From assembly GCF_000747075.1 (NCBI RefSeq), contig NZ_AVCH01000152.1:1-32080 (forward strand): a DNA stretch of 32,080 nt, given 5' to 3'. Origin of the DNA: Arenimonas malthae CC-JY-1. GTDB lineage: Bacteria; Pseudomonadota; Gammaproteobacteria; Xanthomonadales; Xanthomonadaceae. The notes below the pieces were generated by a model. The model saw only the letters and a program-made list of their open reading frames with translations, had not been told where the DNA came from and did not search any database. Position numbers and translations under genes: made by a program. Positions 7,872 through 18,980 of the stretch are shown one piece after another (the stretch's first letter is position 1; each line of letters starts with the position of its first letter).

Positions 7872-10499
7872 TCAGTGTTCTCCATCCACGGCGGCCACGA
7901 TGGCCGCGCGCAGTTCGTCCAAAAGGGCCTGGTCGCCGACCGGCTGGTCGCGCTCGTCGGTGAGCAGGAAAAAGTCCTCCACCTTCTCGCCGAAGGTGGC
8001 GATGCGGGCGTCGTGCACGCGCAGGCGGAACCTGCGCAGCACCTGGGCCACGCCCGCCAGCAGGCCGGGCTGGTCGGTGCAGACCAGGCTCATGCGCGTG
8101 CGGCGGCCGTCGGCCGACAGGTCGAAATCCACCCGCGCCGGCACCCGGAAGTGGCGCAGCTGGCGCGGTGCCGCGCGGCGCGGCGGGCGCACCTTGGCCG
8201 GGTCGCGCAGCGCCGCCTTCAGCGCCGCTTCCACCGCCGCGGGTTCGGGCGCGTGGCCCTGGGGCGCGATCAGCTGGAAGTTGTCGAGCGCGTGGCCGTC
8301 GCTGGAATTGAGCACGCGCGCCTCGAGCACGTTCAGGCCCAGGCGGTCGAAGGTGGCCACCAGCGCCGCGAACAGTCCGTCGCGGTCGGGCGTGCGCACG
8401 AACACTTCCAGCCCGCCGTCCTGCAGGTGCGGGCGCACCATCACCAGCGTTTCCGCGCCGCCCGATTCGGCGATGCCGCGCGTCTGCCAGGCGATCTGCT
8501 CGGGCCGGTAGCGCAGGAAACCCACGTCCGGGTAGGCGGCCCAGATGCGCCGGACCGCGGCCTCGTCCAGGCCTTCGCCGAGCAGGCGCTCCATGGCCAC
8601 GGCGCGGGTCTCGGCCATGATCTCGGTGGCGTGCACGGGGTTTTCCAGGCCGCGGCGCAGGGCGAAGCGGGTGGCGGCGTACAGGTCGGCCAGCAGCCGG
8701 TCCTTCCAGGCGTTCCACAGCTTGGGGCTGGTGCCGGCGATGTCGGCGCAGGTCAGCAGGTACAGGTAGTCGAGGTGCTCGCGGTCGGCCACCTTGTTGG
8801 CGAAGCGCGCCACCACTTCCGGGTCGGAAATGTCCTGGCGCTGGGCGGTGACCGACATCAGCAGGTGCTGCTCGACCAGCCAGGCCAGCAGGTCGGTGTC
8901 GGCCTGGGGCAGCGCGTGCGCCGCCGCGAACTCGCGCGCGTCCACTGCGCCGAGCTCCGAATGGTCGCCGCCGCGGCCCTTGGCGATGTCGTGGAACAGG
9001 CCCGCGAGCAGAAGCAGGTGCGGCTTGCGCAGGCGCGGCTGCACTTCGTGGGCGATCGCGAAACGCTCGTCGGCGCGGCGCGCGAAACCGTCCATGTGCG
9101 CCAGCACGGTGAGCGTGTGCTGGTCCACGGTGTAGACATGGAACAGGTCGTACTGCATGCGCCCGGACACCTTGCCGAAGGCCGGCAGGTAGCGCGCCAG
9201 CACGCCCAGCCGGGCCATGCGGGTGAGCGTGGCCACGGCCAGCGGCGACTGCAGCAGCTCCATGAAGCGTTGCCGCAGCGCCGGCGGCTGTTCCGGGTAG
9301 GGCCGGATGGCACCCAGCGATTCGCCCAGCGCGCGCGCGGTTTCCGAATGCAGGCCGCGCACGTCGGGCAGCGCGTCCCAGGTGGCCAGCAGCTCGAGTA
9401 CCGGGCCCAGGCCCTCGCGCAGGCGGCCCGGCCCGACCATGGCCAGGTAGCCGTGCCGCAGTTCGTAGCCCTCGCCCGCCGGCACCGGCGCCTCGCGGCC
9501 CGACAGTTGCTCCTCGAAGCGCTGCAGCAGCCGGTCGTTGATGCGCATCACCGTGGCGGCGCTGCGGAAGAAGCCCTGCATCATCTGCTCGACCGCCAGG
9601 TTGTCGCGGCGCTCGTCCTTCAGGCCCAGCATGGTGGCCAGGTTCTTCTGGTAGTCGAAGCCCAGGCGCTCCTCGCGCCGGCGCGCCAGCAGGTGCAGGC
9701 CGAAGCGCAGGCGCGCCAGCACGCGCCATTCGCGCTCGAGGCTGGCGCATTCGTCTTCGCCCAGCAGGCCCAGCGGCACCAGGGCGCGCAGGCCGGGCAC
9801 GCCGTACAGGCGCATGCCCATCCAGGTCACCGTCTGCAGGTCGCGCAGGCCGCCCGGGCCTTCCTTGATGCTGGGTTCGAGGTTGTGGGCGGTGTCGTGG
9901 AAGCGGGCGTGGCGCTGGCGCTGTTCCGCGCGCTTGGCTTCGAAATAGGCGGCCGGCGGCCACAGCGCCGGCGGCGCCAGCGCGGTGGCCAGGGCCGCCG
10001 GGGCCGCCGGGTCGCCGGCGAGGACGCGGCATTCCATCAGCGCGGTGAGCACGGTGATGTCGCCGGCCGCGGCCTCCACGCACTGGGCCAGCGAGCGCAC
10101 CGCCTGGCTGGTGTGCAGGCCGGCGTCCCAGAGCAGGGAGAAGAAGTGGCCGATGGCGGCCTCATGGGCCTTCTGGAGGCCGGGTTCGCCCAGCACCAGC
10201 AGGTCGAGGTCGGACTGCGGGTAGAGTTCGCCGCGGCCATAGCCGCCGGTGGCCAGCAGGTCGAGCCCGGCGCCGGCGGGCAGGCAGCGGGCCCAGGCCG
10301 AGCGCACGACGTCGTCGGCGGCCTCGCAGCAGCGGGAAATCAGCCGGTCGATGGCCTCGCCGGCCTCGAAGCGCTGGCCCAGCGCGGCCCGGTTCGCGAC
10401 CAGGCCGGCCTTGGCGGCCTCGCGCCAGGCGGCATCGTCCGCGGCCGAGGCCAGGCGGGCCGCAAGGGTCAGTTCGGGCGGGGTCGGGGCGGCGCTCAC
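7872..10499 (-). CDS. glnD: Bifunctional uridylyltransferase/uridylyl-removing enzyme (PII sensor)
   Basis: GlnD adds UMP to, or removes it from, PII signalling proteins according to glutamine level and so sets glutamine synthetase activity and nitrogen gene expression. The 875-aa length is typical. Domains in order are: the nucleotidyltransferase motif [17 protein letters not shown] (about residues 85-101), the HD hydrolase domain with LFHDIAKG (His503, Asp504), and two C-terminal ACT domains (around [17 protein letters not shown] and [16 protein letters not shown]) that bind glutamine. The start is a GTG at 10499, 13 nt after the map stop codon, with only a weak purine-rich ribosome site. 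Neither PII (glnB/glnK) nor glnA is in the window. Confidence 0.96.
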   Translation of the reverse strand: MSAAPTPPELTLAARLASAADDAAWREAAKAGLVANRAALGQRFEAGEAIDRLISRCCEAADDVVRSAWARCLPAGAGLDLLATGGYGRGELYPQSDLDLLVLGEPGLQKAHEAAIGHFFSLLWDAGLHTSQAVRSLAQCVEAAAGDITVLTALMECRVLAGDPAAPAALATALAPPALWPPAAYFEAKRAEQRQRHARFHDTAHNLEPSIKEGPGGLRDLQTVTWMGMRLYGVPGLRALVPLGLLGEDECASLEREWRVLARLRFGLHLLARRREERLGFDYQKNLATMLGLKDERRDNLAVEQMMQGFFRSAATVMRINDRLLQRFEEQLSGREAPVPAGEGYELRHGYLAMVGPGRLREGLGPVLELLATWDALPDVRGLHSETARALGESLGAIRPYPEQPPALRQRFMELLQSPLAVATLTRMARLGVLARYLPAFGKVSGRMQYDLFHVYTVDQHTLTVLAHMDGFARRADERFAIAHEVQPRLRKPHLLLLAGLFHDIAKGRGGDHSELGAVDAREFAAAHALPQADTDLLAWLVEQHLLMSVTAQRQDISDPEVVARFANKVADREHLDYLYLLTCADIAGTSPKLWNAWKDRLLADLYAATRFALRRGLENPVHATEIMAETRAVAMERLLGEGLDEAAVRRIWAAYPDVGFLRYRPEQIAWQTRGIAESGGAETLVMVRPHLQDGGLEVFVRTPDRDGLFAALVATFDRLGLNVLEARVLNSSDGHALDNFQLIAPQGHAPEPAAVEAALKAALRDPAKVRPPRRAAPRQLRHFRVPARVDFDLSADGRRTRMSLVCTDQPGLLAGVAQVLRRFRLRVHDARIATFGEKVEDFFLLTDERDQPVGDQALLDELRAAIVAAVDGEH

Positions 10500-10512
10500 C
10501 GGCCGGCCCCGG

Positions 10513-11289
10513 TCACAGCTCGTTGTCGTCGCCGGGCAGGCGGGTCAGGATCTCGACGCCGTCGTCGGTCACCGCCACCGTGTGCTCCCACTGCGCCGAC
10601 AGCGACTTGTCGCGGGTGACCACGGTCCAGCCGTCGCCCAGCAGCTTGGTGTGGCGGGCGCCCTCGTTGATCATCGGCTCGATCGTGAAGGTCATGCCCT
10701 TCTGCAGCACCACGCCGGTCTGCGGCTGGCCGTAGTGCAGCACCTGCGGCTCCTCGTGGTAGATCCGGCCGATGCCGTGGCCGCAGTACTCGCGCACCAC
10801 CGAGAAGCGCTCGCCCTCGGCGTACTTCTGGATGGCGTGGCCGATGTCGCCCAGGGTGGCGCCCGGGCGCACGGCGCGGATGCCGCGGAACATGGCCTCG
10901 CGGGTCACTTCCACCAGGCGCCGGGCCTTCACGCTCGGCTCGCCCACGAAGTACATGCGGCTGGTGTCGCCGTGCCAGCCGTCCTTGATGACGGTGACGT
11001 CGATGTTGATGATGTCGCCGTCCTTGAGCACCTTGGCGTCGCTGGGGATGCCGTGGCAGATGACGTTGTTGACCGAGGTGCAGACCGTGGCCGGGAAGCC
11101 CTTGTAGCCGACGTTGGCCGGGATGGCCCCCTGCACGTTGACGATGTGGTCGTGGCAGATCCGGTCGAGCTCGGCCGTGGTCACGCCCGGCTTGACGTGG
11201 GGGGCGACGACCTGCAGCACCTCGGCGGCCAGGCGGCCGGCCACGCGCATGCGCTCGATGTCCTCGGGACTCTTCAGGGTGATGTGCAT
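10513..11289 (-). CDS. map: Methionine aminopeptidase, type I
   Basis: MAP removes the initiator methionine from nascent proteins. At 258 aa it is a bacterial type Ia enzyme. Its residue numbering matches E. coli: His79 in CHGIP, and metal ligands Asp97 (NIDVTV) and Asp108 (HGDTSR), followed by the His in CGHGIGR, the Glu in TIEPM and the Glu in QWEHTV. It is divergent from rpsB, as is usual in gammaproteobacteria. No Shine-Dalgarno precedes the ATG at 11289, and a -10-like GATAAT ends only seven bases upstream, so the mRNA may be leaderless or nearly so. It is the first gene of the operon that ends in dapE. Confidence 0.97.
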   Translation of the reverse strand: MHITLKSPEDIERMRVAGRLAAEVLQVVAPHVKPGVTTAELDRICHDHIVNVQGAIPANVGYKGFPATVCTSVNNVICHGIPSDAKVLKDGDIINIDVTVIKDGWHGDTSRMYFVGEPSVKARRLVEVTREAMFRGIRAVRPGATLGDIGHAIQKYAEGERFSVVREYCGHGIGRIYHEEPQVLHYGQPQTGVVLQKGMTFTIEPMINEGARHTKLLGDGWTVVTRDKSLSAQWEHTVAVTDDGVEILTRLPGDDNEL

Positions 11290-11296
11290 GGGCCCG

Positions 11297-11302
11297 ATTA
11301 TC
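11297..11302 (-). promoter_or_regulatory. Candidate -10 element of map (leaderless start?)
   Basis: The minus strand reads GATAAT at 11302-11297, five of six bases of the -10 consensus. Transcription would begin around 11289-11291, at or next to the A of the map start codon. No convincing -35 hexamer is at 16-18 bp spacing, and no Shine-Dalgarno is present. Confidence 0.4.
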
Positions 11303-11308
11303 CCTCAG

Positions 11309-11338
11309 TTGCGGCCAATTGGGCCAGCGGGCTATACT
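11309..11338 (+). promoter_or_regulatory. rpsB-tsf promoter
   Basis: A -35 TTGCGG (11309-11314), an 18-bp spacer and a -10 TATACT (11333-11338) precede rpsB. Transcription would start near 11345, about 200 nt before the rpsB ATG. The -10 is followed by a GC-rich CCCGCGG, which would fit a stringently controlled discriminator, as is usual for ribosomal protein promoters. Confidence 0.6.
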
Positions 11339-11344
11339 CCCGCG

Positions 11345-11544
11345 GCTCGAAACCCCGGTCCACCGGGCTTCGGCCGCCCACGCCGGGCGTCACCGGCGAA
11401 TACACACACCAGGCCATCCCCCGTCCCGGGGTGCCCCGGAACCACGGTTCCAGGGTTCGAGACGGCAGCCTGGTGGAGGCCCAACCCCGGAGCTTCGAAG
11501 CCGCCAGAGCGCGGCCGGCTCCCTGTCGTGAAAGGAATACAGGA
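11345..11544 (+). ncRNA. Structured rpsB 5' leader (probable S2-responsive leader)
   Basis: About 200 nt of untranslated RNA precede rpsB. Perfect stems are visible: CCCGG/CCGGG (11354-11358 with 11363-11367), CGCCGG/CCGGCG (11381-11386 with 11393-11398) and GGAAC/GTTCC closing a CACG loop (11438-11442 with 11447-11451). In gammaproteobacteria the map-rpsB spacer encodes a folded leader (known as t44 in E. coli) through which S2 represses rpsB-tsf. Position and structure fit that role. I have not shown that the conserved S2-binding core is present. Confidence 0.5.
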
Positions 11545-12384
<840 letters not shown>

Positions 12385-12400
12385 GCAACATCCGCGTCAT

Positions 12401-12459
12401 GCCGCGGCGCCAAGCTGCGCCGCGGCTCCCCTTTCGTGCGTGCCGGCCCGCCGGCGCGC
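12401..12459 (+). terminator. Tandem hairpins in the rpsB-tsf spacer (attenuator-like)
   Basis: Stem 1 is a perfect 10-bp pairing of GCCGCGGCGC (12401-12410) with GCGCCGCGGC (12417-12426) around a 6-nt loop, followed by CCCCTTTCG rather than a full U-tract. Stem 2 pairs nine bases (12438-12446 with 12451-12459, one G-U) around CCCG. They lie in the 100-nt spacer before the tsf ribosome site. Likely effects are partial termination or mRNA stabilisation that sets the S2:EF-Ts ratio. Function is inferred. Confidence 0.5.
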
Positions 12460-12484
12460 CCAATCAATCCAGTTGGAGATACCC

Positions 12485-13360
<876 letters not shown>

Positions 13361-13395
13361 CCGACCACCCCGCCCGGCGCCAACCCGGCATGGAG

Positions 13396-13424
13396 AAACC
13401 CGCGGGCGACCGCGGGTTTTTTCT
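13396..13424 (+). terminator. Intrinsic terminator of rpsB-tsf
   Basis: Arms AAACCCGCGG (13396-13405) and CCGCGGGTTT (13410-13419) pair perfectly over ten bases around a GCGA (GNRA-type) tetraloop. They run into six consecutive T residues (13417-13422). This is the clearest factor-independent terminator in the window and separates the rpsB-tsf transcript from pyrH. Confidence 0.92.
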
Positions 13425-13454
13425 TGCGCCGCCGCCGGCCGCGCGCCGATCGGC

Positions 13455-13460
13455 TAGAAT
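13455..13460 (+). promoter_or_regulatory. Candidate -10 element of pyrH
   Basis: TAGAAT lies 30 bases before the pyrH ATG, in the context GGCTAGAATCCCGC. This closely resembles the context of the -10 elements before accA and rpsB. A promoter is required here because a strong terminator lies just upstream. No good -35 is present at 16-18 bp. Confidence 0.5.
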
Positions 13461-13490
13461 CCCGCTGTTTGCCCTGCCACCGGAGAGACC

Positions 13491-14216
13491 ATGAGCGCCC
13501 AGCCCCTGAAGTACCGCCGCATCCTGCTCAAGCTCTCCGGCGAAGCCCTGATGGGCAACGAGGACTACGGCATCGACCCGAAGGTCATCCAGGCCCTGGC
13601 CGCCGAGATCGTCGAGGCCCAGCGCGCCGGCGCCGAGATCGGCCTGGTGATCGGCGGCGGCAACATCTTCCGCGGCGCCGGCCTGGCCGCGGCCGGAATG
13701 GACCGGGTCACCGGCGACCACATGGGCATGCTGGCCACCGTCATCAACGCCCTGGCCATGGCCGACGCGCTGGAGAAGGCCGGCGGCTTCGCCCGGGTGA
13801 TGAGCGCGATCAAGATCAACGAGGTGTGCGAGGACTACATCCGCCGCCGCGCCATCCGGCACATGGAAAAGGGCCGCATCGCCCTGTTCGCCGCCGGCAC
13901 CGGCAACCCCTTCTTCACCACCGACTCGGCGGCCGCGCTGCGCGCCAGCGAAGTCGGCGCCGACCTGCTGCTCAAGGCCACCAAGGTCGACGGCATCTAC
14001 GACGCCGACCCGAAGAAGAACCCCGGCGCCAGGCGCTACGACCGCCTCACCTACGACGACGTCATCGCCCGCAACCTGCAGGTGATGGACACCGCCGCCT
14101 TCGCGCTGTGCCGCGACAACAAGGTGCCGCTGCGCATCTACGACATGATGCAGGCCGGCGCGCTGATGCGGATCCTGCGCGGCGAGCCGCTCGGCACCCT
14201 CGTCGACGCCGGCTGA
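13491..14216 (+). CDS. pyrH: UMP kinase (uridylate kinase)
   Basis: PyrH phosphorylates UMP to UDP in the cytoplasm, feeding RNA, UDP-sugars and CTP. The 241-aa protein is a member of the amino-acid-kinase fold, unlike eukaryotic UMP/CMP kinases. Diagnostic segments are [11 protein letters not shown] near the N-terminus, [11 protein letters not shown], the [15 protein letters not shown] loop and [19 protein letters not shown] lies just before the ATG. It is the first gene after the tsf terminator and begins the pyrH-frr-uppS block. The bacterial enzyme is usually activated by GTP and inhibited by UTP. Confidence 0.98.
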   Translation: MSAQPLKYRRILLKLSGEALMGNEDYGIDPKVIQALAAEIVEAQRAGAEIGLVIGGGNIFRGAGLAAAGMDRVTGDHMGMLATVINALAMADALEKAGGFARVMSAIKINEVCEDYIRRRAIRHMEKGRIALFAAGTGNPFFTTDSAAALRASEVGADLLLKATKVDGIYDADPKKNPGARRYDRLTYDDVIARNLQVMDTAAFALCRDNKVPLRIYDMMQAGALMRILRGEPLGTLVDAG

Positions 14217-14237
14217 GCGCCTCCCCGGCCCAACGCC

Positions 14238-14243
14238 TATAAT
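14238..14243 (+). promoter_or_regulatory. Candidate -10 element of frr
   Basis: A perfect TATAAT sits in the pyrH-frr spacer, 45 bases before the frr ATG, again followed by CCCGGG. The -35 position (around 14215-14220, overlapping the pyrH stop) is poor. This would be an internal promoter for frr and the cell-envelope genes downstream. Confidence 0.5.
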
Positions 14244-14288
14244 CCCGGGCCTGCCCCGGAACCCAGCCCGACACACGCGGAGCCCGCG

Positions 14289-14846
14289 ATGCTCAACGAC
14301 ATCAAGAAAGACGCCCAGACCCGCATGACCAAGTCCGTGGAGGCCTTCCGCCACGACCTGACCAAGCTGCGCACGGGCCGCGCCACCACCGCCCTCGTGG
14401 ACCACCTGAAGGTGAACTACTACGGCTCCGACATGCCGCTGACGCAGGTCGCCACCGTGTCGGTCGCCGATGCCCGCTCGCTCACCATCACGCCCTGGGA
14501 AAAGGGCATGGTGGGTCCGGTCGAGAAGGCCATCCTCGCCTCCGACCTGGGCCTGACCCCGAACACCGCCGGCACGGTCATCCGCATCAACCTGCCGCCG
14601 CTGACCGAGGAGCGCCGCAAGGAGCTCTCCAAGCACGTGCACGCCGAGGGCGAGAACGCCAAGGTCGCCATCCGCAACGTGCGCCGCGACGCGATCCAGC
14701 ACGTCAAGGAAATGCTCAAGGAAAAGCAGGTCACCGAGGACGACGCCCGTCGCACCGAGGAAGAAATCCAGAAGCTCACCGACAAGCACGTCAAGGACGT
14801 GGACGAGGTGGTGAAGGCCAAGGAGCAGGAGTTGATGGCGGTTTGA
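14289..14846 (+). CDS. frr: Ribosome recycling factor
   Basis: RRF, with EF-G, splits post-termination ribosomes. The 185-aa length is standard. Recognisable segments are the N-terminal MLNDIKKDAQTRMTKSVEAF, the LRTGRATTALVDHLKVNYYG block, the RINLPPLTEERRKEL hinge region and the C-terminal helix ending in EVVKAKEQELMAV. The CGCGGAG before the ATG is a fair ribosome site. Its TGA overlaps a possible TTG start of uppS (TTGA at 14843-14846), so translation of the two may be coupled. Confidence 0.98.
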   Translation: MLNDIKKDAQTRMTKSVEAFRHDLTKLRTGRATTALVDHLKVNYYGSDMPLTQVATVSVADARSLTITPWEKGMVGPVEKAILASDLGLTPNTAGTVIRINLPPLTEERRKELSKHVHAEGENAKVAIRNVRRDAIQHVKEMLKEKQVTEDDARRTEEEIQKLTDKHVKDVDEVVKAKEQELMAV

Positions 14847-14860
14847 GCCAGGCCGCCCCG

Positions 14861-15607
14861 ATGACCGCCGCGCCCCCGCAAAGCCGCCTGCCCCGACACC
14901 TGGCCGTCATCATGGACGGCAACGGGCGCTGGGCGCAGCGCCGCAACCGCCCGCGCACGCTCGGCCACCGCGCCGGCGCCAAGGCCGTGCAGGTCTGCGT
15001 CGACTTCTGCCTCTCGCGCGGCATCGAGGCGCTCACGCTGTTCGCCTTCTCCAGCGAGAACTGGAACCGGCCCGAGGAAGAAGTCGGCGCGCTGATGAAG
15101 CTGTTCCTGCGCATGCTCGACAGCGAAGTCGGCGAACTCAACCGCCGCGGCGTGCGGGTGGCCTTCATCGGCGACCGCACCGGCTTCCCCGAGGCGATCC
15201 GCGAGCGCATGGCCCAGGCCGAAGCCCTGCGCCCGGCCGACCAGAAGCTCGTGCTGACCATCGCCGCCGGTTATGGCGGCCGCTGGGACATCACCCAGGC
15301 CTGCCGCAGCCTGGCCGCCGACGTGGCGGCCGGGCGCCTGTCGCCTGAAGACATCACCGAAACCCTGCTCGATAGCCGCATCGGCCTGGCCGGGCTGCCC
15401 GCGCCGGACCTGTTCATCCGCACCGGCGGCGACCTGCGCATCAGCAACTTCCTGCTCTGGCAGCTGGCCTACACCGAGCTCTGGTTCACCGAAACGCTCT
15501 GGCCCGACCTCAGCGACGAGGTCCTGGACGCCGCCCTGGCCGCCTTCGCCGACCGCGAGCGCCGCTTCGGCCTCACCAGCGCCCAGGTGGCCGGGGGCGC
15601 GACGTGA
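14861..15607 (+). CDS. uppS: (Di-trans,poly-cis)-undecaprenyl diphosphate synthase
   Basis: UppS adds eight isopentenyl units to farnesyl diphosphate to make the C55 carrier for peptidoglycan and O-antigen. The catalytic Asp19 is in [13 protein letters not shown]; further family blocks are [11 protein letters not shown], the [10 protein letters not shown] segment and the C-terminal [20 protein letters not shown] with the ELWFT motif. The ATG at 14861 gives 248 aa. A TTG at 14843 overlapping the frr stop would add six residues and has AGGAG upstream, so the exact start is open. The stop overlaps the cdsA GTG by four bases. The dxr product downstream supplies the isoprenoid precursors used here. 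Confidence 0.96.
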   Translation: MTAAPPQSRLPRHLAVIMDGNGRWAQRRNRPRTLGHRAGAKAVQVCVDFCLSRGIEALTLFAFSSENWNRPEEEVGALMKLFLRMLDSEVGELNRRGVRVAFIGDRTGFPEAIRERMAQAEALRPADQKLVLTIAAGYGGRWDITQACRSLAADVAAGRLSPEDITETLLDSRIGLAGLPAPDLFIRTGGDLRISNFLLWQLAYTELWFTETLWPDLSDEVLDAALAAFADRERRFGLTSAQVAGGAT

Positions 15608-16434
15608 GCCGGCGCCAGCGCATCACCACCGCCCTGTTCCTGGCGCCGCTGCCGGTGCTGGCGGTGCTGTTCCTGCCCACGCCCTGGCTGGCCGCGGCCC
15701 TGGCCCTGGTTCTGTTGGCCGGCCTGTGGGAATGGACCGCCTTCGCCGGCATCCACGACCGCCTGCCGCGCGCCGCCTTCCTCACCGCCAACGCGCTGCT
15801 GATGGCCGCGCTCATCTGGGGCGGCGGCCCCAGCCTGTTCACGCTCAAGCTGCTGAGCCTGGTGGGCGTGCTCTGGTGGGTGGCCGCGGTGCCGCTGTGG
15901 CTGGCGCGCCCGGCCTTCGCCAGCGACGACACGTCCGCCAACCGCGCCCTGAAGCTGATGGCCGGCACCCTGGGCGTCGTGCCGGCCTGGTGCGCGCTGG
16001 GCTGGCTGCATGCCGAAGACCCGCTGGGCCCGCGCTGGACGCTCTATGCCCTGCTGGTGGTGTGGATCGCCGACAGCGGCGCCTATTTCGCCGGTTCGAA
16101 GTTCGGCAAGCGCAAGCTGGCGCCGTCGATCAGCCCCGGCAAGACCTGGGAAGGCGTGTACGGCGGCCTGGCCGCCACCGCCCTGCTGGCCGTGCTCGGC
16201 TTCCCGCTGCTGGGCCTGGACTGGACCGCGCTGCCGGCGCTGCTGCTGGCCACCCTGCTGGTGGCCGGCATCTCGGTGGTGGGCGACCTGTTCGAGAGCC
16301 TGATGAAGCGGCATTCGGGCGTGAAGGATTCCGGCGCCCTGTTCCCCGGCCACGGCGGCCTGATGGACCGGCTCGACAGCATCCTCGCCGCGCTGCCGGT
16401 ATTCGTGGTGGCCAAGGCATGGCTGGGCCTCTGA
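15604..16434 (+). CDS. cdsA: Phosphatidate cytidylyltransferase
   Basis: CdsA makes CDP-diacylglycerol from phosphatidic acid and CTP, the branch point of phospholipid synthesis, in the inner membrane. The 276-aa protein has many hydrophobic segments (roughly seven or eight spans) starting at about residue 8. The family signature is complete: [20 protein letters not shown] followed by GLMDRLDS near the C-terminus, preceded by SPGKTWEG. The start is a GTG at 15604 in a four-base overlap with the uppS stop. Its last 16 bases overlap the dxr start. Confidence 0.96.
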   Translation: MSRRQRITTALFLAPLPVLAVLFLPTPWLAAALALVLLAGLWEWTAFAGIHDRLPRAAFLTANALLMAALIWGGGPSLFTLKLLSLVGVLWWVAAVPLWLARPAFASDDTSANRALKLMAGTLGVVPAWCALGWLHAEDPLGPRWTLYALLVVWIADSGAYFAGSKFGKRKLAPSISPGKTWEGVYGGLAATALLAVLGFPLLGLDWTALPALLLATLLVAGISVVGDLFESLMKRHSGVKDSGALFPGHGGLMDRLDSILAALPVFVVAKAWLGL

Positions 16435-17603
16435 AAACCATCGCGCTGCTGGGAGCCACCGGTTCGATCGGCGGCTCCACCCTGGACGTGGTGGCCCGGC
16501 ACCCGGACCGCTTCCGCATCGGCGCGCTCAGCGCCAACGGCCGCGTGGACGAGCTGCTCAAGCTCTGCGCCCGCTTCCGCCCCGACGCCGCCGTGGTAGC
16601 CGACGAAACCGCCTGGCCCGCCCTGCGCGACGGCCTGGCCGCCCTGGGCCTGGGCACCCGCGCCCTGGCCGGCGCGGCGGCGCTGGAGGAAGTGGCCGCC
16701 GACCCGGCCAACGACACCGTTGTGGCTGCCATCGTCGGCGCCGCCGGGGTCGCCTCCACCCTGGCCGCCGCCCGCGCGGGCAAGCGCCTGCTGCTGGCGA
16801 ACAAGGAATCGGTGGTGCTGGCCGGCGACCTGCTGCTGCAGGCCGCGCGCGCAGGCGGCGCCACCATCCTGCCGGTGGACAGCGAACACAACGCCATCTA
16901 TCAGTGCCTGCCGGCCGACGGCGGCCGCCAGGGCGTGCGCCGCCTGCTGCTGACCGCTTCGGGCGGCCCCTTCCGCGGCCGCCGCCGGGCCGACCTGGCC
17001 AATGTCACCCCGGACCAGGCCTGCGCCCACCCGAACTGGTCGATGGGCCGCAAGATCTCGGTCGATTCCGCCACCCTGATGAACAAGGGCCTGGAGGTCA
17101 TCGAAGCCCGGCATCTGTTTGGCCTGCCTGCCAGCCAGATCGAGGTGGTGGTGCACCCACAAAGCGTCATCCATTCGCTGGTGGACTACGTGGACGGCTC
17201 GGTGCTGGCCCAGCTGGGCAACCCCGACATGCGCACCGCCCTGGCCTACGGCCTGGCCTGGCCCGAACGCATCGATTCGGGCGTGGCGCCGCTGGACCTG
17301 GCCGCGCTCGCCCGCTTCGATTTCGAGAAGCCCGACCTCGACGCCTTCCCCTGCCTGGGCCTGGCCTACCGCGTGCTCGAGGCCGGCGGCGCCGCGCCCG
17401 CCGTGCTCAACGCCGCCAACGAAGTGGCCGTTTCAGCCTTCCTTCAGGGCAAACTGGGCTTCCTTGGCATTCCGGACCTGATCCAGGCCTGCCTCGACGC
17501 CCACCCGGGCGGCCCGGCCGATTCCCTGGAGCAGCTGTTGGAAACCGACGCCGAGGCCCGGCGCCTGGCCGGTGACCTGATCGCGAGGATGCGGCGCCCA
17601 TGA
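16419..17603 (+). CDS. dxr: 1-deoxy-D-xylulose-5-phosphate reductoisomerase
   Basis: DXR converts DXP to 2-C-methyl-D-erythritol 4-phosphate with NADPH, the committed step of the MEP isoprenoid pathway and the target of fosmidomycin. The 394-aa length is normal. Visible motifs are the NADPH-binding [13 protein letters not shown] at residues 12-24, [13 protein letters not shown], the metal-binding [13 protein letters not shown], the [17 protein letters not shown] block and [12 protein letters not shown]. The ATG at 16419 lies 16 bases inside cdsA, the only start that keeps the complete nucleotide-binding fold. The stop overlaps the rseP ATG by four bases. Confidence 0.97.
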   Translation: MAGPLKTIALLGATGSIGGSTLDVVARHPDRFRIGALSANGRVDELLKLCARFRPDAAVVADETAWPALRDGLAALGLGTRALAGAAALEEVAADPANDTVVAAIVGAAGVASTLAAARAGKRLLLANKESVVLAGDLLLQAARAGGATILPVDSEHNAIYQCLPADGGRQGVRRLLLTASGGPFRGRRRADLANVTPDQACAHPNWSMGRKISVDSATLMNKGLEVIEARHLFGLPASQIEVVVHPQSVIHSLVDYVDGSVLAQLGNPDMRTALAYGLAWPERIDSGVAPLDLAALARFDFEKPDLDAFPCLGLAYRVLEAGGAAPAVLNAANEVAVSAFLQGKLGFLGIPDLIQACLDAHPGGPADSLEQLLETDAEARRLAGDLIARMRRP

Positions 17604-18934
17604 CGGAATTCTTCGGCTCGGTGTGGTGGCTCATCGTGAGCCTGGGCATCCTGGTCACCTTCCATGAATTCGGCCACTACTGGGTGGCCCGGCGCTGCGG
17701 CGTGCGCGTGCTGCGCTTTTCGGTCGGCTTCGGCCGCCCGCTGTGGAAGCGCGTGGGCAAGGACGGCACCGAATACGTGGTGGCCATGCTGCCGCTGGGC
17801 GGCTACGTGAAGATGCTCGACGAGCGCGAGGTCGAAGTGGCCCCGCACGAGCGCCACGAGAGCTTCAACGCCAAGACGGTCTGGCAGCGCATCGCCATCG
17901 TCGCCGCCGGCCCGCTGGCCAACCTGCTGCTGTGCATCGGCCTGCTCTGGCTGATGTTCGTGATCGGCAAGCCCGACTTCCAGCCCGACATCGGCCGCGC
18001 CGAGGGCATCGCCGCCGAGGCCGGTTTCCAGCCGGGCGACCGCCTGCTGGACGTGGCCGGCCGCCCCACCCGCACCTGGACCGAAGCCGGCATCGCCCTG
18101 GCCACGGCCGCCATCGACCGCGAATCCACCCCGGTGCGGGTGCGCACGGCCGAAGGCGAGGAGCGCGTGCGCATCCTGCCCCTGGACCGCCCGGGCCTGC
18201 AGGTTAGCGAGGAGCGCCCCTTCACCGACCTGGGCCTGCGTCCGTCCTGGCCGCCGGTGGTGGGCAGCGTCGCCCCCGGCTCGGCCGCCGAAGGCCGGCT
18301 GCAGGCCGGCGACCGCCTGCTGTCCATCGACGGCGAGCCGGTGCGCAACTACGACGAAATCGGCCCCCTGCTCCAGCGCCTCGCCCGCCCGGACGGCGAA
18401 CTGGCCATCCGCGTCGAACGCGCCGGCGGCGAAACCACCGTGGCCGTGGCCCCGCGCCAGGCCGAGCGCGATGGCCAGCGGGTGTGGCAGCTGGGCATCC
18501 TGGCGGCCGCGCCGGCCGAAGACGCCCTGCTGCGCTTCGGCCCGCTGCAGGCGGTCCCGGCGGCCCTGGCCGAAACCCGCCAGATGACCTCCGACGTGGT
18601 CGGCATGCTCTGGCGCATGGTCACCGGCCAGGCTTCGCTGAAGAACATCTCGGGCCCGATCACCATCGCCCGCGTCGCCAACGGCAGCGCCAGCCTGGGC
18701 CCGGCGTGGTTCCTCAACTTCCTCGCCGTGCTCTCGCTGAGCCTTTTCATCATGAACCTGCTGCCCATCCCTGTCTTGGATGGGGGGCACCTGCTGTATT
18801 ACCTTATCGAATTGGTCAAGGGCAGCCCGGTCGGCGAACGTGGTCTCGCGGCGGGCCAGTACATCGGCCTGGCCCTGCTGGCCGGCCTGATGGGACTGGC
18901 CTTCTACAACGACATTCTCCGCCTCGGCTCCTGA
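17600..18934 (+). CDS. rseP: Site-2 intramembrane metalloprotease RseP
   Basis: RseP cuts the anti-sigma factor RseA within the inner membrane after DegS and so releases sigma-E on envelope stress; it also clears signal-peptide remnants. The 444-aa protein has HEFGH (His22-Glu23-His26) in its first transmembrane helix and a second zinc motif, PVLDGGH (Asp394), in a C-terminal hydrophobic region. Two periplasmic PDZ domains lie between them (about residues 125-205 and 210-300). It overlaps dxr by four bases and is followed by bamA, its usual partner. Neither rseA nor rpoE is in the window. Confidence 0.97.
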   Translation: MTEFFGSVWWLIVSLGILVTFHEFGHYWVARRCGVRVLRFSVGFGRPLWKRVGKDGTEYVVAMLPLGGYVKMLDEREVEVAPHERHESFNAKTVWQRIAIVAAGPLANLLLCIGLLWLMFVIGKPDFQPDIGRAEGIAAEAGFQPGDRLLDVAGRPTRTWTEAGIALATAAIDRESTPVRVRTAEGEERVRILPLDRPGLQVSEERPFTDLGLRPSWPPVVGSVAPGSAAEGRLQAGDRLLSIDGEPVRNYDEIGPLLQRLARPDGELAIRVERAGGETTVAVAPRQAERDGQRVWQLGILAAAPAEDALLRFGPLQAVPAALAETRQMTSDVVGMLWRMVTGQASLKNISGPITIARVANGSASLGPAWFLNFLAVLSLSLFIMNLLPIPVLDGGHLLYYLIELVKGSPVGERGLAAGQYIGLALLAGLMGLAFYNDILRLGS

Positions 18935-18980
18935 CCTCCACCCTTTGCGCGGCCGTTCCCCGCCCGCCTTCCACGGATTG

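Noticed and set aside
7871-7885. ATG at 7885 as the dapD start
   Set aside because: It lies inside the end of glnD and lacks a ribosome site; the ATG at 7870 has GGAGAA at proper distance.
7671-10619. A 982-codon open frame antisense to glnD
   Set aside because: Same reason: Gln/Arg/His-rich nonsense composition, and it covers the well-supported glnD gene and parts of dapD and map.
11454-11460. GGTTCGA, resembling a tRNA T-loop, in the rpsB leader
   Set aside because: No acceptor, D or anticodon stem can be built around it; the leader folds into other hairpins.
13424-13460. TTGCGC (13424-13429) as the -35 partner of the pyrH -10
   Set aside because: The spacer would be 25 bp, too long for sigma-70.
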